Origin: Gigaspora margarita
Taxonomy: Eukaryota > Glomeromycota > Glomeromycetes > Diversisporales > Gigasporaceae
NCBI GenBank assembly: GCA_009809945.1
Contig: WTPW01000703.1
Location: 120,192 to 184,191 of the forward strand
Direction: 5' to 3'
Length of the DNA: 64,000 nt
The translations under genes and the position numbers were made by a program. The notes below the pieces were generated by a model. The model was not told the origin of the DNA, did not search any database, and was given only the letters and a program-made list of their open reading frames with translations. Below are positions 55,061 to 64,000 of this stretch, one piece after another (positions within the stretch are counted from its first letter, which is position 1; each line of letters starts with the position of its first letter).

Positions 55061-55850
55061 TGTGAGAGTGGTGAGTATTGGGTATATGTTAAAAAACAAC
55101 TAACAACACCACTATCTAATCAAACTAATGTCTTTTAATAGTGCAAGGCTCTTGAACCTTGAATTGGTACGCAAAAAGGGGCGTGGTAGATTTGGTCCGG
55201 GTCTGAAGTTCTTTTTGGGTCTTGCTGATGTCCAATTGAAAATGGAAAAAATTGAGCAATTGGACATAGTGACTTGCCATCCCTGAAGATAAGTATCTCT
55301 GAGATTTCTTGTGAATAGTTCTTATTTTTGTTCAAAACTCACTATATTTAATAATTCTTTATTCTAGTTGCAAGGGTTGAAAGGCTCTAATGCAATCTTT
55401 AATATTATTATCCATCATCACATGATCAAGGACTCTAACAATGGAATGGATTAAATTGTTCAATAAATCAGGTAATCAAGGTTAATCGATTTGTTTTTGT
55501 ATAAAAAGGTTATTAATTCGATCTTTCTTTCTATAATTGGGTTATACTGAACAGAGTTCACAACGCAGGTACGAAGTCACAACTAATGACACAACTTTAC
55601 TTAGAATAACGAATATTCTAAGAGTGCAAGGTAAATATAATATGATTTATTACAGCAATTTTTGGTTAAAGAGAAACCTTCTTAGAGCTAACACTTCTAC
55701 TTTTTTTTTGAAGATTAGAGTTCAACTTGAGAATTATGCTTTATTGAAGCAAAAAGGGGATCTTGTATACTTCTCCATACTAGCAAGTGTTAGCTCTAGT
55801 AATTATCCTGAAAGATTCTTAACTGGTGTTTATATTATGAACTGATAACC
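55061..55850 (-). repeat. Diverged solo LTR related to Ty3-B, copy 1
   Basis: The + strand start TGTGAGAGTGGT, then ACAACACCACTATCTAATC and 'ggtccgggtct', matches 61859-62650 in the same direction. It matches the reverse complement of the Ty3-B LTR ('agacccagaccaaat', 'cctctttctgcctgccagtt', 'cttagagctaacacttctac' block). No internal coding region flanks it, so it is a solo LTR of a related family inserted in minus direction. The right end is uncertain. Confidence 0.6.
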
Positions 55851-56121
55851 CTCCCGATACAAGAAATTCGTAATATAAGTCCAGATCTCGTAACCTAATA
55901 TTAGAGCCTCGTTACATAGCCTAGAGTTCTATTTCGGCCCTAGTTACTCAGACCTATCGATGCCTTAATCGAGCCTTACCGTTAGTGTTGATTTTAGAGT
56001 GAATAGTGGTGACATTTAGACGTAAGGTTCATTTTTACCCCTTACAACGAACGTACATAGTTTTTGAACAAATTTGTAGATCACTACAATCAATCACTAT
56101 AATCACTACTATAACTATTAA
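55851..56121. other. Intergenic, nothing recognised
   Basis: A slightly GC-richer stretch between a solo LTR and a MITE; stops in all frames. Confidence 0.5.
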
Positions 56122-56993
56122 GGCCATTTGAAGTTAATTTCTCGGTTAATACATCACCCCCTACTGTAGCTGAAGCCCCCCAAACAACTAATCAAAACGC
56201 CAGATGACTCTGATTTAAATCAACCAATGAAATTGCCCGCATTTGTTCATTTTTATTCCTGAAAGAAAAATGGTATGGGTTGGTGTCAGGAATGCTCGAA
56301 ATGGCACGGATCATGTCTACATATAGGAACATTTCACAGAATGACACGGTAAAAATGGCACAGACATTACGGTAAAGGTGGCACGTAATATCACGCCATA
56401 TGAAATGGTGCATTCAAATGGCACGTATGTGTATGTTGCATACGTGTTGGCTCGCGATATGTGTTGGTTCGTTTTGTGGAGAGCGAAGGATCAGTAAGTG
56501 ATTTTTTTTAAAAAAAGAGATCTTCACTGAAGAAGCTTCCTGTGTATTTTAACAAAAAAAAATTCTTTCAAAATTTTACTTTATACGTAGTTAGCTTGTT
56601 CATCTTATATTGATTGCTTATGTAAATTTGTGGTTTAATAGTTAATCCACATCGTTATCGCAGTGGCACGTGAATTTACGTTCACCCATGCCAGATCCCG
56701 TGCCGATTCAACTAGTAAACTGCTGCAAAACCCAGGCCATTTACAGTCCATTTGACACGGGCATATGGTCTCACATGGTCCACAGAATCACAACCAATCT
56801 GTATCATACCCGTACAAATCCGGATCATGTCCCGTGCCAAAAAACCCATGCCTATTCGATGAAACCCGTACTGATCTGGTCCAATTTTCTTATATGGTAT
56901 ATGTTCGTTTCATATATTCGTTTCATTTTACCCCCTATCCCCCCAAGAGTCCTGGAAAAGTGATGTTAACCGAAGAATCAACTTCAAATGTCC
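56122..56993. mobile_element. Harbinger-like element (872 bp)
   Basis: GGCCATTTGAAGTTAATTTC (56122) faces AACTTCAAATGTCC (ending 56993), with TAA duplicated at 56119-56121 and 56994-56996. Its TIRs resemble those of the MITEs at 10070 and 10196, suggesting one broad family. The interior holds repeated 'cccgtgcc' and 'ggcac' words, GC-richer than the surroundings. The + strand frames at 56670-57001 lie across these repeats and show no domain. Confidence 0.85.
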
Positions 56994-57106
56994 TAAGGTA
57001 GGAGAGCATATGCGTTTGACCGATTTAACTCTATTAGTTACTAAGAGATAAATTTCTGATTTACTCGAATTAAAGTCTCTTTAGCACTATACTAACTTAC
57101 TTCCTT

Positions 57107-57232
57107 ATTTTCTTTTAGTAAAATCGAATGGAATTTCTCTACTTGTTGTCCCTCTTTATTGAAATCAAATTTATTCGTTTAATATACATTTGAATTTATA
57201 TATGACATGTTAACTTGTTGTTTAGCATATTA
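57107..57232. repeat. Direct repeat partner of 53450-53572
   Basis: Same orientation as the upstream copy, from TTATTTTCTTTTAGTAAAATCGA to GACATGTTAACTTGTTG. Just after it (57285-57365) a copy of the text 'aatgaaattgcccgc.tttgttcatttttac', also at 56226-56260, repeats part of the MITE interior. Confidence 0.75.
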
Positions 57233-58690
57233 ACGTGTTATTTAACATGCCGTGTGCAGTCTCCCTCCAGAAAAATGAACAACAATCAAAATGCTGAATG
57301 ACTATCGCCAATTACCCGATTTACATCAGCTAATGAAATTGCCCGCCTTTGTTCATTTTTACTCATATATTCGTTCCATTTTTTACAATAATTTCAAAAA
57401 ATATTTTAGTTTATCAGTTATTATCTTTGGGAATAACTGGTAAGTTTTGTAACTAATTTCTTAAAATATAATTGTTCCAACACAAGCTAACTCCAACTTA
57501 ATAATACTGTGGTGATTAGTGATGCTTAACGAAATTGATTTTATTAGTAAACGAAATTAAACCTAACGAAATGACGAAACTCTGGACGAAATTATTTTGA
57601 TCTATAATTATTAGTGACGAAATTAACTTTGGATTAGAATATTATTCTAAGGAATATGCTGCCCAAGTTGATAGGAAAATTTCTTGGTGTTTATATGAAA
57701 TGTTTGGCACAATCGCAAAATAACGAAACTATTCGTCAATTCAAAGATAATTTCGTCAAGCATCTATAGTGGTGATAGGAGTAAAAAATGAGTGAGCTGT
57801 TACAGAATTTGATACAGTAACTAATGATTAAATCATCAATTATAATAAAATCTTACCATTGTATATACCATATTTGTGACTATAATTGTAAAATTAGCTA
57901 ATATAGCACTTAATCAAGAATTTTTGCAGTAGTTAATATATTAAAAATGTTTGATGAGTGGCATAAATGCGCCACCCATCGTGCTAGTTTTTTGAAAGTC
58001 TAACAGTTTGACAATTTGAAATCGCAATCACATGACCAGCACAATCAAAGAACAAAAAAAATTCGATAAATTTCTATTTAAGCAAAATTTCAATCTCAAA
58101 AAGTTACTTTCAAAAATTTCCAAATCCCTGACTCAACAAACTTAACACATGATCGTACTGGTCCTGCGCGGCACGCACGTCGCGCAGCTAACATAATACA
58201 AAAAGGGGTGATTATATGTCAATCATCAAGTTTACATTGATTTTGACTAACATTTAATGAATTATACAAAATAGAAATGAAGATATCTATACTAAATAAA
58301 GAGAAGAAGATCTATTTACAAATGGGGGTAAACTAATCTGGAAATTCGAATCTCTAATGTCACAATTTCGAATTATGACCATACGCATGATCGCTGTATG
58401 AAAGATCGGATTTCATATAATCGGCATTAAATGAATATTGATAATGACCATTTTCATATGTCATCATAATGGCATTTTCTAGTGTAACAGTATTATAAAG
58501 TATACACACTGATGGTAATAGCAACTGTGTACGAGGTTCACAACACTTATCAATGATCATCTGACTCGATGAAAGCTATTTATTTTATTAAAACAAGCGA
58601 AAATTCCTTTAACTCATTTCACAGAGATAATTTTCTTAACTTATATGGATCAATATTTGTTGCAGCTTTTTACAATGATTTCGATTTTAT
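57233..58690. other. Intergenic region upstream of gene B
   Basis: No gene is supported. An isolated GC-rich stretch CGCGGCACGCACGTCGCGC (58167-58185) stands out in AT-rich DNA; its significance is unknown. The minus-strand frame 58360-58560 has no recognisable content. Confidence 0.5.
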
Positions 58691-58699
58691 TATATAAAT
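58691..58699 (+). promoter_or_regulatory. Candidate TATA box of gene B
   Basis: TATATAAAT about 100 bases before the preferred start codon at 58800. Weak on its own given the AT content. Confidence 0.3.
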
Positions 58700-58799
58700 G
58701 CAATGCGTTTTCACGTCCTTTGAGATAATACTTTCGCGATCTAGATATATTCAAACTTTTATTTAACTTTTGTATACGTATTATATACTTTTATCAAGA

Positions 58800-60194
58800 A
58801 TGAGTAAGGGAAAAAAAACCCCTAAAAGCAAAAACACTGATCCCGATACAGTATATGGGTCTTGTTGTTTATTTTGGTTTGAAACTGACAGAGGCGAAAA
58901 GTTATATTTCAGTATATTCAGAAAGTTTTGTCAGCTTATTTTATATTCCTTAATTATAGCCTACATCATTTACTACATCAAAAGTTTTTCTGGTCCCTCG
59001 CATGAAGAAATTTCAAGATCAATTAAGGATGTACCCGTTCCAAGTAAGTTTTTTTAAGGAACTCATAATGGTAATTCATAATTGTAAATTATCAGAAAAA
59101 TATTATCTTGCTTTTTGTTATATAGGTATCGTGTTTTATTCAAACGGCGCTAATTTTAACATCACTAATATTCAATGTATAAGTATGTTATTCTGTTATT
59201 ATATGCCTTTTTGGGGGTTTTTTTTTCTATAACAACGTAATTTTTATATCAAAATATTCGTTTAGATAATACAGCGCTTTCATCTTGTGATGATAAGATA
59301 TTATTTGACGGAATTAACTTCTCTTATTTCGACGAAAACTTGTTTCCAGATGGGATTGAATTTCGGATCTACATAAACAATTCAATTAGTTCTCTAAATG
59401 ATAATATATCAAATCAATATCCAAGCATAATTCTAATTGATCCGGAGACATATAAGCAAGTAGTTGATGATTCTCGAATCTTAAAATTTAGTAACTCTGA
59501 AGACAAAGTGTTATCAATCGTGCTTCAAAATTATTACTCTCTTTTACCATTTCAAGTAACAAAAACTTTAATCTTCATAATGTTGATTTTTGTCTCTTTT
59601 TTTTTTATTTATTATTTATTTATTTAATACAATTATGCAGATACATACTGTGCTTTTAGAACGCATTAAATTTCAAGATCTTGATACTTCTTTAGAATAT
59701 GGTTCCGCTGAAGATATTTACAAAAAAATTTCCAAGCATTTAATTAATTATTTTGGATATTCATCCAAAATGTGTAAGCAAGAACCATTAAATTATTTTT
59801 CTATGAAACGTTTGCTTCTTTATATTGATATTTATAATATTCTTGTCACAATTTACCATTAGTGTTTACTGGGCAACTGAACAATTCTATATTTCTGAAT
59901 GGTTCTAATAGCTCTAGACTGTATGCTACTTTACAAGTTCAAAGCATGTCATCAATTTTGACCACATACAAGGAAGTAAAGTAAGTTTATAATTTTTAAT
60001 ATATTAATAATGTTATTAATCTTACTAAGTTAAATTAACTATATTAATCTAAATTTAGCAAAGTGAGCTCTACCACTGTTCTTGCCTTCCTATCTGGACT
60101 TGGCGGCTCAACTACTTTTCTTTTGGTAATTTATAAATTTTGTTTTGGTGGCCACAAACCACCGGGATTATTAAAACCATTATTACCTTGCTAA
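58800..60194 (+). CDS. Gene B: two-span membrane protein, paralogue of gene A, six exons
   Basis: Exons: 58800-59043, 59126-59182, 59266-59555, 59641-59773, 59863-59980, 60059-60194. The sum is 978 nt, or 325 aa plus TAA. All introns are GT-AG and 78-89 bp long. The start MSKGKKTPKSK was preferred over an upstream in-frame ATG at 58770 because the extra ten residues are hydrophobic and poorly placed; either is possible. Residues 43-61 form the first span. Exon 1 ends after Pro-Val-Pro as in gene A. The middle has NFNITNIQC and an I-D-P motif, also in gene A. Residues about 287-306 (TVLAFLSGLGGSTTFLLVIY) form the second span. The tail is short (HKPPGLLKPLLPC) and lacks the PWGxxQ motif and coiled coil of gene A. 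Introns 1-5 correspond in place and phase (1, 1, 0, 1, 2) to gene A introns 1, 2, 4, 5 and 6. Function unknown. Confidence 0.8.
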
Positions 60195-60899
60195 GACATC
60201 ATAAGTAATGTTTAAAAAAAAAAACGGAATGTATTTGTTGCACTTTTGAGTGTTGGAAATTTTTTCCTTAACTGTTTTTTTATTGTAATTCATTATATCA
60301 ACTATATTTTTTATTTATACAATATGTAACTTATAAAATTTAAATAAAAATTTTTAGATATTATAACTATTTTAATGATATATCTAATCAAGGAAATTCA
60401 ACCATAATGTTTTCCTTTTGAATTTCAGCACACATATTACATTTATACCAATCTAAAGCAAAAATAGTCCAAAATATTATCGTTGAGGTTTGCCTAAAAC
60501 CCACATCCATCCATTGTAATGAAGGATTTGGATAAATTTTATATTATCATGGGAACATATCTTTAGTTTTGAGAACGTGTAAATGTTTTCTATGAAAAAA
60601 AATTTTTGAGAACATAATACTCAAAAAAATATGTTCCCTATATAAGTATAATTATATAATGTCAGATGGAATTAACAAATCGAGCAAAGTTCCGAAACTA
60701 CCTGAAAAGAAATTGAAAAAAACATAAAAGAAGAGAAAGATTGAGGCAATAATTTGAATAAATAAATGATTTTCCGAAATAAGATTTTTTTAAAAAAATA
60801 AAGATATAAATAAATTTTTACTGTTGAGAATATAAATTTTTGAGAACATTAAATCAAATAATTCGTTATCATGGGGACATAAATCTCAAAACAGATTTC
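60195..60899. other. 3' flank of gene B with inverted repeats
   Basis: AATAAA at 60343-60348 could serve gene B. GGGAACATAT (about 60550) and ATATGTTCCC (about 60630) form an imperfect inverted repeat, echoed by 'ttttgagaacat' words to 60850. No gene. Confidence 0.5.
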
Positions 60900-61135
60900 C
60901 TATACTGAACATAAGGTAACATTTATTATCAAAAATTTGCAGATATAAGAATGTATAATGTTGGATGTTGTATGAAAAAGGAATTGGTTAAAAAAGACGA
61001 ATATGAGGCATTCATTTAGTATCAAAAATCTGCAGAAATGAGGAACGTTGTGGAAACAGTTAATGCTGAATATTAGTTGAAAAGGATGAACATAAGGCAT
61101 TCAGCTATTACAAACAACCACTATCCACAGCCACG
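60900..61135 (+). pseudogene. Sel1-repeat relic
   Basis: Three decayed tandem units are visible, starting at GAACATAAGG (60908), GAATATGAGG (60999) and GAACATAAGG (61088). They read KKDEYEAFI-stop-YQKSAEM and VEKDEHKAFSYYKQ, the Sel1-like repeat consensus (x-K-D-x-x-K-A-F-x-Y-Y-x-K-S-A). Units are shorter than the normal 108 bp because of deletions. Stops and slips make it a pseudogene. It lies about 700 bp downstream of gene B on the same strand. Confidence 0.75.
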
Positions 61136-61494
61136 AAAAGCAAGATCAATTCCACCACATACAGAACCAATATATAATCCTTACAATTTGTAGTCACTGA
61201 AAATTTAACATCAAAGTCGATCTACTTTACAACATAGAAGATTCCGTCTCGTAATATTTTCCAACGAAAATTACTCAATAAACTTTAATATCTAAACAGC
61301 CAAATATAACATGTATGGGGTAGAAATCTAAATTTTAATCAAAATTATTTTCTAAAATAATATCAGATGTATATGTAAAGGCTTATATTTTCAATAATTT
61401 TCTTTTTGTGCGTATCGAACTTGTCTAGATTACCAAACACAGTTGCCTCACAAAATTATATGTTCACGTTTCACCATATAAATATGCATATAAG

Positions 61495-61562
61495 CACCCG
61501 TGGCTCAGCTGCAGAGCGTCCGGCTCATAACCGGAGGGTCCTCCCTTACCCTCACACGGGTG
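61495..61562 (+). tRNA. tRNA-Met(CAT)-like relic without a normal T arm
   Basis: CACCCGT (61495-61501) pairs perfectly with ACGGGTG (61556-61562). Between them are a D arm (GCTC..GAGC with AGCTGCA loop) and an anticodon arm TCCGG-CTCATAA-CCGGA with anticodon CAT, then GGGTC. The expected T arm and B box (GGTTCGAATCC) are absent, replaced by CTCCCTTACCCTCAC. The total is 68 nt. It is either a decayed tRNA-Met gene, the head of a tRNA-derived element, or an atypical tRNA. Nuclear function is unlikely without a B box. Confidence 0.45.
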
Positions 61563-61568
61563 GCAATC

Positions 61569-61810
61569 ATTTCATCGACAAATTATTCACCGACAAGTTC
61601 ATTTTACCGACAGTTCATTTCGCCGAAGCTCATTTCGCCGACAAAGTAGTTCTGGTCATTGTCATTAGGGTCAGGGTAGGTCAGGTAAAATTAGGGATAA
61701 AGTTAGTGTGCTTTATAGAAAAAATTTGTCGGTGAAATGAGCTTCGGTGAAATGAACTATCGGTAAAATGAACTTGTCAGTGAATAATTTGAAGTGATTT
61801 TCGGTGAAAT
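61569..61810. mobile_element. Foldback element with 'TTCATTTCGCCGA' subrepeats
   Basis: Left arm: CGACAAATTATTCACCGACA, AGTTCATTTTACCGAC, AGTTCATTTCGCCGAAG, CTCATTTCGCCGACAAA. The right arm is its reverse complement ending at about 61810. Each arm thus contains four tandem 13-17 bp subunits. It directly follows the tRNA-like relic. It is non-coding; a TTAGGG-like word lies in the loop (61664-61672). Confidence 0.85.
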
Positions 61811-61858
61811 AATACTCACACTTATTCTAAAAAAGGTAACACCAAACCATATGTACGG

Positions 61859-62650
61859 TGTGAAAGTGGTGACTAGCGGTTTACAACTAAAAATTACTAA
61901 CAACACCACTATCTAATCTAAATAATATCTATCTGTTAGTCAAATTTCTAGATCCTCAAACTGGCAGGCAGAAAGAGGCGCGGAAGTTTTGGTCCGGGTT
62001 TCGAGGTTCGTTGGGTCTTGCTACAGCGAAATTGGAGACTGAGAAAAGTATTCTGTGGATGGTTCTTTTTATTTGTGGCTTTAGTCCAACTTTAATTATT
62101 ACTTCTCTAGGTTTAGAACAGTCGATTTCAATCGTTAATATTATTAACGATTGTCACATGTTCTCAATCAAATTGAATTACGTATGTGATTGATTGAACA
62201 ATGCAGCAATGAGGTCAATCAATTATTCGATAAATGAGGTAATCAAGTGTTTAATCGATTAATGTGTCTCAATACAGCAATATAAGGGGGGTGATTAATT
62301 TAATCAGTTCTTTCTTGGATTTGGTTATCAACGAAACTGAGTTTTAATCGAGAATTTTGGGGTCATACAAATGTAATGACTTTTACTTAGGGTAATGAAT
62401 ATATTTTACGGGTACAAAGTAAATTCGATCAACGATTTATTACAAATGAATGCTTTAAGATCAAGGAAAACTTCTTAGAGCTAACACTTCTACTCTAATT
62501 TCGAAGGTTGAAACTCAACTGAGTTGTTGATTTTATTGACGTAAAAAGATGGGTCTTACGTACTTTTCTCCCACTTAATAGATATATACAGCTTATACTA
62601 ATTGCACCATACCATTATTTTTTACTATACTATGTTCGAAATCCGGAAAT
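61859..62650 (-). repeat. Diverged solo LTR related to Ty3-B, copy 2
   Basis: Same family and direction as 55061-55850 (shared ACAACACCACTATCTAATC and CTTCTTAGAGCTAACACTTC). CTGGCAGGCAGAAAGAGG (61959-61976) is the exact reverse complement of a block in the 3' LTR of Ty3-B. 'tgaaactcaactgagttg' also matches that LTR in reverse. The right end near TATACTATGTTCGAAAT is approximate. Confidence 0.65.
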
Positions 62651-62880
62651 TGTACATTGTTTCTAATGAGCGCGAAAAAATGTACACAAACTAGAAATTA
62701 CAATGTACAAGAATCGGAAATTGCAGAGATTGCACATTGTTTATTAATGCGAAACAATGTAGACAAACTAGAAATGGCAATGTACAAGAACCGGAATATG
62801 TACATTGTTTGAGAGAAAAAGGAAAAAATGATGACAGAAATTACAATGTACAAAAACTGGTATATGTACATAGCGCGCGA
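62640..62880. repeat. Minisatellite of ACATTGTTT / AATGTACAA words
   Basis: Three to four degenerate units contain 'tgtacattgttt', 'caaactagaaat' and 'caatgtacaagaa.cgga'. ACATTGT and ACAATGT alternate, so the array is also partly self-complementary. A minus-strand 62-codon frame across it is an artefact. Confidence 0.75.
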
Positions 62881-62979
62881 AACCATATGGGCTGACTCAT
62901 TGATGTGATAATTCGAAAAAATGATCTACATGTATATTTACAGGGGATCGCTAAAGCGGTAATCATTTCATTAACATTA

Positions 62980-63379
62980 GGCCGTTTTTAGTTGAGTTTT
63001 AGGTTAACGACACCCCCGCTTAACTGTCCCCGAAAATTAAATAAGCCAATCACAACGCAGTATAAACTTCGTTAGTCATATGTTTAATGTTGACCAATGA
63101 GATTTGATCAGGATTTGTTTAATTGGAGTCGTCTATGTGCCACCCGGGGTGGTAAATAATTACTGCCACCCTATCCAAATTAAATACTAAATTGATTGAC
63201 TGACCCTAACCCTAAGGTGATGTGCGTCATCAAATTACTATTTAATGTGAACAAGGTGGTGTACCACCCGGGTGGCACATAGACTTTTTCTGTTTAATTA
63301 TATGTGCTTGTTTAACCCCCCCCCCCCCCATGCCTGAGCCTAAATATTGACGTTAACCTAAAAATAACAAAAAACGGCC
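62980..63379. mobile_element. Harbinger-like element (400 bp)
   Basis: GGCCGTTTTTAGTTGAGTTT (62980) faces AAATAACAAAAAACGGCC (ending 63379), with TTA duplicated at 62977-62979 and 63380-63382. A second inverted-repeat element (63131-63284) is nested in it. It has C-rich tracts (CCCCCCCCCCC near 63318) and is non-coding. Confidence 0.85.
63131..63284. mobile_element. Nested inverted-repeat element (154 bp)
   Basis: GTCTATGTGCCACCCGGG (63131) faces CCCGGGTGGCACATAGAC (ending 63284), an almost perfect match of more than 18 bp. The interior contains CCCTAACCCTAA. A related 'cacccgggcgggt' word occurs at 22882-22894. No target duplication was identified. Confidence 0.8.
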
Positions 63380-63382
63380 TTA

Positions 63383-64000
63383 GGTTAGGACCCCTTAGTT
63401 AGGTTAGAGACAGTCATTTAGGTAAAGTTACCTCCCCGTCATTTTTTGGTAATGCTCCAAGGTGAGTTTAGACTACCGTTTCTTCTATTTTTTTCATTTT
63501 TCTCTTTTTTTCTCTTGTTTTGCTTCGTCGGGCTGCATCAAATTTTAACGATTTGATTGGTTGATTATGATGTAATTTACCCGCTTCTAAGGAAATAAAT
63601 CAAAGCGACATCCAATAAAAATTGTGATTTTCATATCTAGTTACTGAATTATCTTCTTGCGTCAAATCCGCCCATATGCCCAGAAAGTATACAATAATTT
63701 TTGCAGCACCTTCCTATTCTATTTGGACTATATCGACCGACTCTATATACATAATGCTAAAAAAAAAATAAAGGCTAATACTAAAGAAACGAAATAAATA
63801 CATAAAAAAATGTCAAATAATAAGCAAATAAAAAATACAATAAGGCGGAAGTCCTTCAAACGACGAGTGATTAAGACCTTGTTGCTTTGATAAAAATTTG
63901 ATTGCTTTATTAGCATTATTTTTTTTTAAAAAGTTCGATTGCTTTATTAGCATAATGATCTGTTTTATTAGCACAATCTTTTATAAAATTAAGGTTGCTA
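63383..64000. other. Right edge, no gene seen
   Basis: T-rich then A-rich sequence. Near 63910-63955 'ttgctttattagcat' is repeated. Nothing coding is visible before the window ends. Confidence 0.55.

Noticed and set aside
56670..57001. Two overlapping plus-strand frames of 97 and 78 codons
   Set aside because: They span the end of a Harbinger-like element and its TIR; no domain, and two frames are open together in a Pro-rich, C-rich stretch.

Overview
The window looks like nuclear DNA of a filamentous fungus, most likely an arbuscular mycorrhizal fungus (Glomeromycotina). The reasons are the very AT-rich sequence, genes split by many 71-143 bp AT-rich introns, Sel1-repeat relics, a lineage-type two-membrane-span gene family, and a heavy load of decayed transposons. 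The species assignment is an inference; the gene and repeat structures are read directly.

Only two genes look intact. Gene A (6122-7929, + strand, nine exons, 356 aa) and gene B (58800-60194, + strand, six exons, 325 aa) are paralogues at opposite ends of the window. Both have an N-terminal membrane span, a Pro-x-Pro exon end, a luminal or extracellular middle and a C-terminal Gly-rich span. Five introns share position and phase. Gene A includes a 10-nt microexon. Broken coding relics are a PIF1/Helitron-type helicase (3594-4146, -), a small Cys-rich hypothetical gene (12690-13397, -), a KH-domain gene (15713-17088, +) and Sel1 repeats (60900-61135, +, and 40395-40590 inside a retroelement).

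The centre (about 17.7-45.7 kb) is one nested stack of mobile elements. An outer terminal-inverted-repeat element (17676-45723) holds Ty3 retrotransposon B (17914-44357, + strand). Ty3-B is split by a palindrome-rich element (about 20937-37094). That element holds a Harbinger-like element (21449-23375, itself hit by a mariner-type MITE) and Ty3 retrotransposon A (23553-36758, - strand). The 3' LTR of Ty3-A is split by a 1.25-kb tRNA-headed retroposon with a perfect 15-bp target duplication. Both Ty3 elements keep recognisable gag, protease, RT, RNase H and integrase, all broken. Where the ancestral codon can be guessed, nearly all nonsense codons are one C-to-T or G-to-A step away. Each also carries an extra reading frame between integrase and the 3' LTR, and these two frames share a short motif. 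I do not recognise this protein; it is the best candidate here for something undescribed.

The remainder (1-5.5 kb, 8-15 kb, 44-58 kb, 61-64 kb) is gene-poor and filled with small DNA transposons of at least three target-site classes (8-bp hAT-like, TA mariner-like, TWA Harbinger-like), large foldback elements, two tandem arrays of palindromes, minisatellites, telomere-like TTAGGG tracts, diverged solo LTRs and one tRNA-Met-like relic.
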